NCBI GenBank assembly: GCA_019752335.1
Contig: JAIEMJ010000023.1
Coordinates: 1 to 64,000 of the forward strand
Direction of reading: 5' to 3'
Source: Bryobacteraceae bacterium
GTDB lineage: Bacteria; Acidobacteriota; Terriglobia; Bryobacterales; Bryobacteraceae
Length of the DNA: 64,000 nt
Below the pieces are notes generated by a model that worked only from the letters and a program-made list of their open reading frames with translations, was not told the DNA's origin and did not search any database. Of the stretch, positions 8,394-16,830 are shown piece after piece; the stretch's first letter is position 1; each line of letters starts with the position of its first letter. The position numbers and the translations under genes are program-made.

Positions 8394-9149
8394 ATGCTCA
8401 CTATCGCGCACCCAGGCTCGTTCACGATTCTCACGCTCAACCAGCCCGCGCGGCGGAACGCACTGTCCTTGGAACTGATGCGTGCCCTGACGGCCGCGCT
8501 GCGAGGCCTTCCCGCGACGACGCGCGTCGTGATTCTGGCCGCCGAAGGCCCCGTTTTCTCCTCTGGCCACGACCTCCGGGAAATGCGCGGCCGCTCTCTT
8601 GAGGATTACCGCGAAGTCTTTGCCGTTTGCACCGGGCTGATGCAGGCGATCCAAGCCATTCCGCAGCCGGTGATTGCCGAGGTGCAAGGCACGGCTACGG
8701 CCGCGGGCTGCCAACTCGTCGCCGCCTGTGACCTCGCTATCGCCGCCGATACGGCCACCTTCGCCACGCCCGGCGTCAAGATCGGCCTCTTTTGCTCCAC
8801 GCCCATGGTGGAACTGACGCGCTCCATCGGCCGCAAACGGGCGCTCGAAATGCTGCTCACCGGGCAGCCGATTTCCGCGGCCTTGGCCGCCGACTGGGGC
8901 CTCATCAATCGCGCCGTACCCTTCAAGCTGCTACGCCCCACGACGCTCGAACTCGGCGAGAGCATCGCCGCGGCCGCGCGCTGCACCGTCGCTACCGGTA
9001 AGCACGCCTACTATGCCCAAGCCGGGCTCGACACGGCCCCAGCCTACGCGCTGATGCAAGAAGTGATGTCGACGAACGCCACCGCCGTCGACGCTCAGGA
9101 GGGCATCGGCGCGTTCCTCGACAAGCGTCCGCCGGTCTGGCAGCCCTAG
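8394..9149 (+). CDS. Enoyl-CoA hydratase/isomerase family protein (ECHDC3-like)
   Basis: A 251-residue crotonase-fold protein. The CoA-binding and oxyanion regions are visible as [22 protein letters not shown] and [21 protein letters not shown]. The block [20 protein letters not shown] followed by [17 protein letters not shown] matches the ECHDC3 subgroup, whose in vivo substrate is not settled. The usual second catalytic Glu position is occupied by a Gly/Leu-rich segment, so hydratase activity is uncertain. The start is the ATG at 8394, just after an AT-rich TAAAAT that could be a -10 element. It is followed by the DUF2200 gene 25 bp downstream, probably co-transcribed. Confidence 0.9.
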   Translation: MLTIAHPGSFTILTLNQPARRNALSLELMRALTAALRGLPATTRVVILAAEGPVFSSGHDLREMRGRSLEDYREVFAVCTGLMQAIQAIPQPVIAEVQGTATAAGCQLVAACDLAIAADTATFATPGVKIGLFCSTPMVELTRSIGRKRALEMLLTGQPISAALAADWGLINRAVPFKLLRPTTLELGESIAAAARCTVATGKHAYYAQAGLDTAPAYALMQEVMSTNATAVDAQEGIGAFLDKRPPVWQP

Positions 9150-9174
9150 GAATTCGACTGAGGCAGAGAGAACG

Positions 9175-9525
9175 ATGAACAACACGAGAGTATTCCGCAT
9201 GACGTTTGCGAGCGTCTACCCGCATTACGTTGCCAAGGCGGAGAAGAAGGGCCGGACCCGGGATGAGGTGCACGCCATCATTCACTGGCTTACGGGTTAC
9301 GATGAACCGTCGCTGCAAGCGCAAATCGACAACCAGGTCGACTTCGAGACTTTCTTCGCCCGGGCGCCACGGATCAACGTAAACGTCTCCAAGATCACCG
9401 GAGTGATCTGCGGCTACCGGGTGGAGGAGATCGAGGATCAGCTCATGCAACAGATCCGTTACCTGGACAAGCTGGTGGATGAACTGGCCAAGGGAAAAGC
9501 GATGCACAAGATCCTGAGGAAGTGA
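9175..9525 (+). CDS. DUF2200 family protein
   Basis: A 116-residue protein of unknown function. Nearly the whole length matches the DUF2200 pattern as I know it: [62 protein letters not shown] and [14 protein letters not shown]. The start has AGAGAG just upstream. It follows the ECHDC3-like gene closely, which suggests a two-gene unit with no functional clue. The protein is soluble with no signal peptide. Confidence 0.9.
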   Translation: MNNTRVFRMTFASVYPHYVAKAEKKGRTRDEVHAIIHWLTGYDEPSLQAQIDNQVDFETFFARAPRINVNVSKITGVICGYRVEEIEDQLMQQIRYLDKLVDELAKGKAMHKILRK

Positions 9526-9592
9526 GAGTGGGCGGATCGACTGCACGGGTTCCGTTCGCCAAGGTGACTTGGGGTCCTAAACGCGACTGCGC

Positions 9593-11278
9593 TCAGTCGA
9601 GCTGCTCCTCGTAGATTTCGCGGCGAGACTGGTTGACGAGGCGCATAATCTCGTCATCGGCGTGGCCACAGTGGGTGAGCACCTGGCGGACCATCTCCAA
9701 GCCGCCTTCAAACTCAGGTTGAACGGCGGAGATGCCGCGGGATTGCAGGTCTTGAAGATACTCGAGCTGCGTGGTGCGAACCACCAGCCGGAGGGCTGGA
9801 TTCAGGCGTCGGCTGCGGTCCGCCGCCAGATCAACCGTGTGCTTGTCCGGCATCGTCAAAAGCAGGACGCGGGCGTGGGGAATGCGAGCGGCCAGCAAGA
9901 TCTCATCGCCGCTGATATCTCCCCAGATGCCAGCGAAGCCAGCGCTTTGAAAATCGCCCATCAACGAGTAACTCGACTCGACGAGAAAGCACGGCACCCC
10001 CGCGCGGCGCAGAGCGCGAGCCACGGCCCGTCCGATTCTCCCGTAGCCGGCGATCACCACGTGGCCAGTCAGCTCTGGCGTGGGCATCGCGACGTACGCT
10101 GGTACTGCAACCGGCTTCATCCTTCGTTTCCAGGCCCGGCCCAGGGGCAAAGCCGCGGCGGAGATCAACGGCGAGAGGGCAATGGTCAGGACCGTGGCGC
10201 TGAGCGCCAGATCGTAGACCGGCTTCGACAGAAGCTTGGCATTAAAGCCGGTTCTGGCCAACACGAACGCGAACTCGCCCACCTGGGATAGGCCGAGCCC
10301 GATCACCCATGGCGCCATGTAGCGATATCCGAAAGCGAGGGCCAGGGCTCCGAAGATGACGGCCTTACCGGCGACAATCGCGGCCACCACCAGCAGAATC
10401 AGGGCCGCATGGTGGATGACGTAGTGGGGATCGAACAGCATGCCCACGGTCACGAAGAACAGGAGCCCGAAGATGTCGCGCAAAGGCACGACGTCACTCA
10501 GCGCCTGGTGGCTAAACTCGGACTCGCTCAGCATGAGGCCTGCCAGGAAGGCGCCGAGCGCGAAGGAGAAGCCGGCCGCGTGCATCGCCGCGCCCACGCC
10601 AAACCCGGTCGCCACGACGGCCACGAGGAAGAGTTCGCGCGATCCCCACGAGAGTAAGTAACGGAAGACCGGCGGCAGCAGCCGCGTTCCGGCAAAGAAT
10701 ACCACTACGAGAAATACGGCGGCCAAGCCCAGCGAGGAGACCACACGTTTGAGGAGATGATCCGAATTGCCCAACTGCGGCAGGACGACGAGCATCGGCA
10801 CGACGGCCAGGTCCTGCACCAGAAGCAGCCCGATCATCACTTTACTGGCCAGCGTGGAAGTCGCGTTGGCCGCCGCGATCACTTTCAATACCACCATGGT
10901 GCTCGAAATGGAGATCATCGCGCCGAACCAGAGCGACTCAGACTGGCTGAAGCCAAGCAGATGCCCGGCGGCCAAGGCGGCCAAGGCCATCGTCAGTAGG
11001 ACCTGCAGCGGTCCTCCAATCAGCGCAATCCGGCGGACCACGTGCAGGTCGCGGAAGGAGACTTCGAGACCGAGAGAGAAGAGCAGGAGGGCCACGCCAA
11101 TCTCTGCGAGCATCTCGATGTCATGCACCTGCGCGACCGTTGGCCCAGCGGTGTAGGGGCCAACGACGATGCCAGCGAAGATGTATCCGACCAGCAGAGG
11201 CAGACGGAGCATCCTGGCGAGAATCGCTCCCGCGAGGCCGCCGACAACAATCAGCACGAAATCTGCGGCGAGGCCCAT
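9593..11278 (-). CDS. Kef-type cation:proton antiporter with TrkA-N domain
   Basis: A 561-residue CPA2-family transporter. The first about 380 residues form roughly 12 membrane segments (LLVGYIFAGIVVGPYTAG, EIGVALLLFSLGLEVS, SISSTMVVLK, LLVQDLAVVPMLVV). A TrkA-N Rossmann domain begins at GHVVIAGYGRIGRAVARALR. Architecture and length resemble YbaL/KefB/RosB proteins exchanging K+ or Na+ for H+. The NAD-binding domain is likely regulatory. A ligand-binding KefC-type Q-loop was not identified, so glutathione gating is unproven. Its start is only 24 bp from the divergent mutM start. Confidence 0.9.
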   Translation of the reverse strand: MGLAADFVLIVVGGLAGAILARMLRLPLLVGYIFAGIVVGPYTAGPTVAQVHDIEMLAEIGVALLLFSLGLEVSFRDLHVVRRIALIGGPLQVLLTMALAALAAGHLLGFSQSESLWFGAMISISSTMVVLKVIAAANATSTLASKVMIGLLLVQDLAVVPMLVVLPQLGNSDHLLKRVVSSLGLAAVFLVVVFFAGTRLLPPVFRYLLSWGSRELFLVAVVATGFGVGAAMHAAGFSFALGAFLAGLMLSESEFSHQALSDVVPLRDIFGLLFFVTVGMLFDPHYVIHHAALILLVVAAIVAGKAVIFGALALAFGYRYMAPWVIGLGLSQVGEFAFVLARTGFNAKLLSKPVYDLALSATVLTIALSPLISAAALPLGRAWKRRMKPVAVPAYVAMPTPELTGHVVIAGYGRIGRAVARALRRAGVPCFLVESSYSLMGDFQSAGFAGIWGDISGDEILLAARIPHARVLLLTMPDKHTVDLAADRSRRLNPALRLVVRTTQLEYLQDLQSRGISAVQPEFEGGLEMVRQVLTHCGHADDEIMRLVNQSRREIYEEQLD

Positions 11279-11302
11279 CCCTTATTGTGTTACCACTGTG
11301 GA

Positions 11303-12058
11303 GTGCCTGAATTGCCCGAGGTGGAAACCGTCGTCCGAACTCTGCGTCCGCGGTTGGCTGGGCGCACGATCCTGGCCGCGACCGGGGGGCCGAAGCTCAC
11401 CGTGGAGCCCGCCGTGGGTCAAACCATTCGCGACGTCACGCGTCATGGCAAGTACATCGCCCTGCACTTCGACACGGGGCTGCTGCTGGTGCACTTGCGC
11501 ATGACCGGGAAACTCCTCTACGACGGCGCGCGGACGCCTTACACCCGGGCCGAGTTCGTGCTCGACCAGGGCACGCTGCTCTACGACGATATCCGGCGCT
11601 TTGGCCGCATTACCTGGTCAACGGAGTATCCCGCGCAGGGGCCGGATCCTCTGGAGGTTTCTTTCGCCGGCTTTGCCGCGTTGTTTCAGCGCCGGCGCGT
11701 GCGTTTGAAGACGCTGCTGCTGGATCAGCGCTTCCTGCGGGGACTGGGCAATATCTACGTCGACGAAGCGCTGTTCCGGGCGCGGCTGCATCCGCTGAGC
11801 GTGGCCGGGTCGCTCAGCCGGGCGAAGCTGGAACGCTTGTACACGGCGATGCGGGAGGTGCTCACCGAGGCCATCGCGCAGGGCGGTTCGTCGGTGTCGG
11901 ACTACGTGGACGGCAACGGCGAGCGGGGGCGCTTTCAGCGCTTTCACCGGGTGTATCGCCGGACGGGGGAGCCCTGCGTGAGTTGTGGCACGCCGGTGGA
12001 GCGGATCGTGGTGGGGCAGCGGGGTACGCACTTTTGTCCGCGCTGTCAGCGGGCGTGA
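11303..12058 (+). CDS. mutM: Formamidopyrimidine-DNA glycosylase
   Basis: A 251-residue base-excision repair enzyme that removes 8-oxoguanine and other oxidised purines. The start is the GTG at 11303, because the mature protein must begin with the catalytic Pro: the sequence reads PELPEVETVVRTLRP, giving Pro2 and Glu3. TRHGKYIALHF, LRMTGKLLYDG and LRGLGNIYVDEALFRA are family blocks. The C-terminal zinc finger is CVSC...CPRC. A strong hairpin terminator follows. Its promoter region overlaps that of the divergent antiporter gene. Confidence 0.95.
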   Translation: MPELPEVETVVRTLRPRLAGRTILAATGGPKLTVEPAVGQTIRDVTRHGKYIALHFDTGLLLVHLRMTGKLLYDGARTPYTRAEFVLDQGTLLYDDIRRFGRITWSTEYPAQGPDPLEVSFAGFAALFQRRRVRLKTLLLDQRFLRGLGNIYVDEALFRARLHPLSVAGSLSRAKLERLYTAMREVLTEAIAQGGSSVSDYVDGNGERGRFQRFHRVYRRTGEPCVSCGTPVERIVVGQRGTHFCPRCQRA

Positions 12059-12060
12059 GC

Positions 12061-12098
12061 AAAAAAAGGGGCGGACCCGAAGGCCCGCCCCTTTTTGC
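12061..12098. terminator. Bidirectional rho-independent terminator
   Basis: GGGGCGG at 12068-12074 pairs with CCGCCCC at 12085-12091. The stem is flanked by an A-run on the left and a T-run on the right, so it can end transcription from both convergent neighbours: mutM on plus and the RNA-binding protein gene on minus. Confidence 0.88.
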
Positions 12099-12113
12099 AA
12101 GTTGAGTCAGTGA

Positions 12114-12506
12114 CTACCAGCGATTGCCGCCGCCGGAACCACCACGGCCGCCGCTGCTGGAACCACCGCGGCCGCCACGGCCACCGCCGCCGCCACCGCC
12201 ACGGTTGCCGTAGCCGCCGCCGCCGCCGCGATTGCCGAAGCCACCGCCGCCGCCGCCCTGGGGCTTGGGACGGGCTTCGTTTACGTTCATGGCGCGGCCG
12301 TTGAGCTCGCTACCGTTCAAGGCGGAAATCGCCGCCTCAGCCGCCGTACGATCCGTCATTTCGACGAAAGCAAAGCCGCGGGATTGGCCGGTGTCACGGT
12401 CCGTTACGATATTTACGCGCTCGACGGCGCCAAAGTTGGAGAAGGCAGCGAACAGTTCATCCTGGGAGGTCTGAAAGCTGAGATTACCGACGAAAATGTT
12501 GGTCAT
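12114..12506 (-). CDS. Glycine-rich RNA-binding protein (single RRM)
   Basis: A 130-residue protein. Residues 1-80 form one RNA-recognition motif with RNP-2 IFVGNL (4-9) and RNP-1 RGFAFVEM (43-50). The remaining 50 residues are a Gly/Arg-rich RGG-like tail (GGGGFGNRGGGG repeats). Such bacterial RRM proteins resemble cyanobacterial Rbp proteins and are often tied to cold or general RNA chaperoning. That role is assumed from the family, not shown here. The tail is encoded by GCC/GCCGCC-type repeats on the plus strand that may be length-variable. It ends at the shared terminator. Confidence 0.94.
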   Translation of the reverse strand: MTNIFVGNLSFQTSQDELFAAFSNFGAVERVNIVTDRDTGQSRGFAFVEMTDRTAAEAAISALNGSELNGRAMNVNEARPKPQGGGGGGFGNRGGGGGYGNRGGGGGGGRGGRGGSSSGGRGGSGGGNRW

Positions 12507-12705
12507 GGAATTCGGTCCTGAGTAGATTCGTCTCTGTCAGACAGCACAATACACGATAGGGTCGCTCGAGGAAACCAAGAGGGTCGCACGGTAAAGACGG
12601 CCAGAAGGCACACGTAATGGAACGGGTAGCGGTCAAAGACAATATAAGCATAGCAGGTTCTGTGGCCTACGGAGTTTTCTCCAAACCACACCCAGCCGCC
12701 CGATG

Positions 12706-13233
12706 TCAAATACTAGACGTACCAGTTCTAGCCCAGGGGAGGCCGGCGCAGGCGCGGAACTCCGGAATCGCCACACCGTGGCGTTGGCGCCATAGCCAAT
12801 AGTCGTTGCGGGAGTCGGCCCAGAAGTTGCCCGAGAGGGTCGGCCGGCGGGCCGTGTCGCGAGTGAAATGATGGGCATACTCATGGGACAGGGTGGTGTC
12901 GACGGCTTGGCGCAGGCCGAGAAAGATCTTGTAGGCCGGCCCCCCACTGGACGACCCTCCGGTGCGTTGGCTGTCGACGTCGAGCCGCAAGGTCTCCGTC
13001 ACAAAAAGGTGCAGGCGCCCCCGCACCAGGAATTGGCTGGGAATCTCGGAGTACGTCTGAGTGCGCAAATAGGCGCCCTCGGTCACCCGCACGTCGAAGC
13101 GGAGGCCGGAGACGCCGAACTCCCGCCGGGCCTGTTCCTGCATGCGCCAGAAGCGCGCGCGTTCGGTGGCGCCGAGTCCGCGGCCGTTGTGCGCGCCTTG
13201 GTCGAAAAGCACTTGCACCTGGATCGTGAGCAT
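12706..13233 (-). CDS. Zincin-like putative metalloprotease, uncharacterised
   Basis: A 175-residue protein. Residues 117-121 are HEYAH within TTLSHEYAHHF, the HExxH zinc-metalloprotease motif, in a context (after FLGLRQAVD) like small peptidase domains. The third zinc ligand is not certain; candidates are downstream Asp/Glu residues. There is no signal peptide. The start at 13233 was chosen because the frame upstream is antisense to the SDR gene. The 18 bp between this start and the divergent SDR start must hold both start-site regions. No family name is offered. Confidence 0.7.
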   Translation of the reverse strand: MLTIQVQVLFDQGAHNGRGLGATERARFWRMQEQARREFGVSGLRFDVRVTEGAYLRTQTYSEIPSQFLVRGRLHLFVTETLRLDVDSQRTGGSSSGGPAYKIFLGLRQAVDTTLSHEYAHHFTRDTARRPTLSGNFWADSRNDYWLWRQRHGVAIPEFRACAGLPWARTGTSSI

Positions 13234-13251
13234 TAGCGATATAGTATCCCC

Positions 13252-13980
13252 ATGCCTGTTTCTCTCGCCGGTGAGCGAGTTCTCGTAGTTGGAGCTTCCA
13301 GTGGCGTTGGCCGCGCGGCGGCCGTCTTGTTTGCCCGCGCGGGCGCGAAGGTCTTCGCGACGGCGCGTCGCGCGGATCGTCTGGCGGAACTCGCCGGCCA
13401 GTTGTCGGAGGAAGGCTTCGCCATCGGCACCTTTGCCGCCGATGCCAGCCAGGTGCCCGAAGTGGAGGCGATGGTGCAAGCCGCGCGCGGCTTTCTGGGC
13501 GGCGTCGATATCCTGGTCCATTCCACGGGTACGAACACGCCGGACCGCAATCTGAAGCGCCTGAACATCGACATCTGGAATCACATGATCGGCGTGAACC
13601 TTTCGGCGGCGTACTACGTGACGCAAGCGCTGTTGCCCGCGATGCGTGAAGCACGCAAGGGTCATCTGATCTATGTCTCGTCGGTCTCGGGCAAGTACCC
13701 GGACGTCTCCGGCGCCTCCTACCAGGCCGCCAAGCGCGGACTGGTGGGCTTCACGCACGCCATTCGGGTGGAGGAGAAGGAGAACGAGGTTCGCACGTGC
13801 GTGGTGTGCCCCGGGCTGATCGATACCGAACTGATGGAGAAGCGCCCGGTGAAGCCCTCCGCCGAGCAACTCGCCCGCGCGCTGAAGGCCGATGACGTGG
13901 CGGAGATCATCCTCGACATCGCCAAGTTGCCGGCGCATGTGACGATTCCCGAACTCGACATCGTTCCGACGACGATTTGA
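13252..13980 (+). CDS. Short-chain dehydrogenase/reductase
   Basis: A 242-residue classical SDR. The NAD(P)-binding motif GASSGVG is at 14-20. VHSTG at 89-93 replaces the usual NNAG, the catalytic Ser is in YVSSVSG, and the Tyr-Lys pair is Y157xxxK161 (YQAAK). The C-terminus PELDIVPT is like many cytosolic oxidoreductases. Arg residues after the second beta strand (ATARRADRL) suggest NADP preference. The substrate is unknown. It is divergent from the zincin-like gene. Confidence 0.93.
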   Translation: MPVSLAGERVLVVGASSGVGRAAAVLFARAGAKVFATARRADRLAELAGQLSEEGFAIGTFAADASQVPEVEAMVQAARGFLGGVDILVHSTGTNTPDRNLKRLNIDIWNHMIGVNLSAAYYVTQALLPAMREARKGHLIYVSSVSGKYPDVSGASYQAAKRGLVGFTHAIRVEEKENEVRTCVVCPGLIDTELMEKRPVKPSAEQLARALKADDVAEIILDIAKLPAHVTIPELDIVPTTI

Positions 13981-14210
13981 TTGCGGTCGTAGCGGTTGTT
14001 CGTTAGGTATCGCGATCAGCCCCCCAACCGGTGCTGGGGCAACTCGGTCTGGAGGCGAATGCAGGTGGGGAAATGACGATTGAAGACGGGGCGCTGGTAC
14101 TACGGCGGCGGCGAATGCGGTTCGGCAGGCTGGGCGGAGGCGGCGAAGGAGCCGGCGAGGCAAAACCGGCCATCCTACCCCGTCCGCGCTTCGTTTACAA
14201 TCGAGGCCAG

Positions 14211-14642
14211 ATGCCTGCGAAGCCATCCGCCATTCCCCTGAAGTGCCCCCATTGTTCGCGCTGGCTGGCGCGCGACCGGCCCGAGCACCGCTGCGTACCG
14301 CCCACGGAACGGGAAGTGGTGGGTCACCTCACCGGCGACTTGAATGACGCCTGGATCAAGCTAAGAGCCGCGGCACTCCAACTCGGACCGCAGGAAATCC
14401 ATGCCTCCGCCAAAGCAGTCATGTTTTCACGCTCCACTTGCTATCTGTTTGTCCGGACAAGGAAATCAGCCTTGGAGCTATGTCTGTTTTTGCCGGAGCC
14501 ATTGGCGCACCCCCTGGTGAAGCGCGTGCAGCAGGTGTCCGCCCGCAAACACGCGCACACGATCCTGCTCCAGCATGAGGACCAGATCGAAGCGCCACTC
14601 ACCGAATGGATGGGGACGGCATGGGGGCATTGCGAGCACTAG
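14211..14642 (+). CDS. DUF5655-domain protein with N-terminal zinc ribbon
   Basis: A 143-residue protein. The N-terminus has CPHC...HRC (residues 11-27), a small zinc-ribbon-like segment. The rest matches the DUF5655 pattern as I recall it, with conserved hydrophobic blocks (ALELCLFLPEPLAHPLVKRV) and a C-terminal HTILLQHEDQIEAPLTEWM. The domain function is unknown. The ATG at 14211 fits the start of the zinc ribbon, and the frame before it has no similarity. Both flanks are non-coding. Confidence 0.72.
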   Translation: MPAKPSAIPLKCPHCSRWLARDRPEHRCVPPTEREVVGHLTGDLNDAWIKLRAAALQLGPQEIHASAKAVMFSRSTCYLFVRTRKSALELCLFLPEPLAHPLVKRVQQVSARKHAHTILLQHEDQIEAPLTEWMGTAWGHCEH

Positions 14643-14808
14643 CTGATCGCTCGCCAACCGCGGTTGCCGGCTACGCGACTGCACAAATTGCCCCACCGCC
14701 GGCCGGCTCGCCGGAACATTCTGCGGCAGCGTCCTGCACCAGAATCCCGTAACTTGCTCACTCCATGGACATCAAGGCGGTTGGCCAAAGACTTGCACTA
14801 ACCGGCGT

Positions 14809-15435
14809 ATGTCTCAAGTCTCAGCTCTCTGTTTCTTTCTCACTTCCGCGGCGCTGGCCCAGCCCATCTCCCTCGGTTTCAAAGCGGGTGTGCCGATCAC
14901 GGATGCGTTCCAAACCGTGCAAGGCAATTCCGGCAGCTACTTCACCAACACGAAGCGGTACCTGATTGGCCCGACGGTGCAAGTGAATCTGCCGGGTCGC
15001 TTCGCGATTGAGGTGGATGCACTCTACAAGCGAATCGGCTATCAGTGTGAGCAGGCTTCCCCGAGTGCGGTCTACGCCAAGACAGTCGCCAATTCCTGGG
15101 AGTTTCCGCTGCTGGTGAAGTGGGCGATTCTCCCCGGCCCGGTGCGTCCTTTTGTCGACACCGGCGCCGCCTGGCGTCATATCTCAGGCATCCAGCAGTT
15201 CCGTTCGGTGGCGAACGCGGCGGGCGTGGAATTGAACAATGCTAGCGAATTCAACAAACGGAACGATATCGGGTTTGTCTTCGGTGGCGGCGTGGAGTTC
15301 GCGGTGGGACGCCTGCGCATCTCGCCGGAACTTCGGTATACGCGTTGGGGATCGGAGTCGTTTCGTGATCCCGTCAACGCTCTGCTCCGCACCAACCGCA
15401 ATCAGGGCGACTTCATCCTGGGCTTCCGCTTCTAA
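14809..15435 (+). CDS. Outer-membrane beta-barrel protein
   Basis: A 208-residue protein with a signal peptide ending ALAQ. Alternating hydrophobic strands follow (ISLGFKAGVPITD, RFAIEVDALYKRIGYQ, VRPFVDTGAAWRHISG, DIGFVFGGGVEFAVGRLRISPELRYTRW), and the protein ends in Phe (FILGFRF), as outer-membrane barrels do. It resembles the OmpW/porin-family beta-barrel (PF13568-like) proteins of about 200 residues. The ATG at 14809 lies immediately before the signal sequence. It appears to be a single-gene unit with no functional clue. Confidence 0.82.
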   Translation: MSQVSALCFFLTSAALAQPISLGFKAGVPITDAFQTVQGNSGSYFTNTKRYLIGPTVQVNLPGRFAIEVDALYKRIGYQCEQASPSAVYAKTVANSWEFPLLVKWAILPGPVRPFVDTGAAWRHISGIQQFRSVANAAGVELNNASEFNKRNDIGFVFGGGVEFAVGRLRISPELRYTRWGSESFRDPVNALLRTNRNQGDFILGFRF

Positions 15436-15589
15436 GTCAGTCTTTCACGTAGCCGGGCCGAAGCATCCAGCCGCAAAGTGACCAGGCCTTGTAAACACGT
15501 AAGTAGTGAAGTCTTCTGAAGTCAGGTAGGGCAGAGCTCGTAGGGCTTATCATAATCAAGCTTGCAATCAATCCGGCTATTCTGGCGTC

Positions 15590-15775
15590 GCGATGGCGAA
15601 GCCGACGAGGCCATGGCTGGCGGCGACGTCGAGCACCTTCTTGGGCGGGCCCGCCATCAGCAGGCGGTCCGCAATCGCCGAGGGCGGCGAAGACTCCCAG
15701 TTCGATGCCGGCCTTGAGCGCGGCGGAGCGTTGGTGGGCCGTCATTAACTCCCACACCAAGCCTGAGTTTGGCTG
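15590..15775 (-). pseudogene. Remnant of a SAM-dependent (O-)methyltransferase gene
   Basis: The minus strand reads MTAHQRSAALKAGIELGVFAAL, the typical dimerisation-domain start of O-methyltransferase-like proteins. After a frameshift near 15685 it reads MAGPPKKVLDVAASHGLVG, the SAM-binding motif I. The frame then ends at ATPE-stop. Everything after motif I is missing, so this is a truncated and frameshifted relic of about 60 codons. Confidence 0.7.
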
Positions 15776-15825
15776 ACTCACGGCCGAGAGTCTACCGTGG
15801 GCGGGATACACTGGCTATATTCGCC

Positions 15826-16830
15826 ATGGCATCACCACGCATTCTTACTACGACGGTTGGCTCTTACCCGGTACCCGATTGGCTCGCCGCTTTGCCGAGC
15901 GAGCAGGCACGCCTGGACGCCACACGCGTCGTTTTCGACTTCCAGCGCCAAGCCGGGATCGACTTACCCACGGACGGCGAACTCTATCGTTTTGACGTGA
16001 ACCATCCGGATACGAACGGGATGATTGAGTACTTCATCCGGCCGATGGGTGGTATTCGTACGCAGGTGGGCCGGAGCGACCACGAGGCCTTCGCCCGCAA
16101 GACGAATATGCAATTTCGTCGGAAAGCGGCTGGCGTGATTGAGGGTCCGTTGGGTGAAGGGTCGCTCAACTTACTCGGCGATTGCGAATTGGCTGCGTCG
16201 GTGGCAGGAGGTCCATTTAAGTTCACCGTTACCAGCCCTTACATGCTCGCTCGCACGTTACTCGATCACCATTATCCGGACTTCGAAAGTATGTTGATGG
16301 CCCTGGCCGACGTATTGGCGGCGCAGGTAGCGGACTTACCCTGCGACTGTGTGCAGGTGGACGAAGCCAATATTCCGGGCAACCCAGCCGACGCGCCACT
16401 CGCCGCCAAGGCCATCAACCGGGTACTCGCCAGGATCAAGGGACGTCGCGCCGTGCATTTATGCTTCGGCAACTATGGCGGACAGACCATTCAGGCTGGC
16501 CATTGGGCGACGTTGGTCGAGTTTCTGAATTCTCTCACCGTGGATCACTTAGTGCTGGAATTAGCGCATCGGCCAATTGAAGACTTAGACGCTCTCAAGC
16601 AGGTAAACGCCAAGATTACGATGGGGCTCGGCGTGATTGATATTAAGGTAAATCATATTGAGACACCGGACGAAATTGCGCGGCGCATGGAGCTGATTGA
16701 AAAGCGGATCGGGCCGGGGCGGTTAGGTTGGGTGCACCCGGATTGCGGCTTCTGGATGCTGAAGCGTTCCATCGCGGACCGCAAAATCGCCAACTTAGTG
16801 CGCGGCCGGAATTTGTATCTCGGCTTATGA
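15826..16830 (+). CDS. MetE C-terminal-like (cobalamin-independent methionine synthase family) protein
   Basis: A 334-residue TIM-barrel protein similar to the catalytic half of MetE. TTVGSYPVP is the usual start, DLPTDGELYRFDV binds substrate, CVQVDEANIP carries the conserved Asp-Glu pair, and the zinc-site region includes HLCFGNYGG and a late Cys in GWVHPDCGF. It is far shorter than full MetE (about 750 residues), so it is a core-MetE or a related methyltransferase using a different methyl donor. Its stop overlaps the next start (ATGA), so the two genes are translationally coupled. It uses more TTA and other AT-rich codons than its neighbours. Confidence 0.87.
   Translation: MASPRILTTTVGSYPVPDWLAALPSEQARLDATRVVFDFQRQAGIDLPTDGELYRFDVNHPDTNGMIEYFIRPMGGIRTQVGRSDHEAFARKTNMQFRRKAAGVIEGPLGEGSLNLLGDCELAASVAGGPFKFTVTSPYMLARTLLDHHYPDFESMLMALADVLAAQVADLPCDCVQVDEANIPGNPADAPLAAKAINRVLARIKGRRAVHLCFGNYGGQTIQAGHWATLVEFLNSLTVDHLVLELAHRPIEDLDALKQVNAKITMGLGVIDIKVNHIETPDEIARRMELIEKRIGPGRLGWVHPDCGFWMLKRSIADRKIANLVRGRNLYLGL

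Noticed and set aside
8337-8714. N-terminal extension of the glutathione peroxidase frame
   Set aside because: It runs antisense to the crotonase gene; the signal peptide begins at the ATGATG at 8331-8336.
13234-14226. Extended 506-codon version of the zincin-like gene
   Set aside because: The added part is antisense to the SDR gene and has no coding character of its own.
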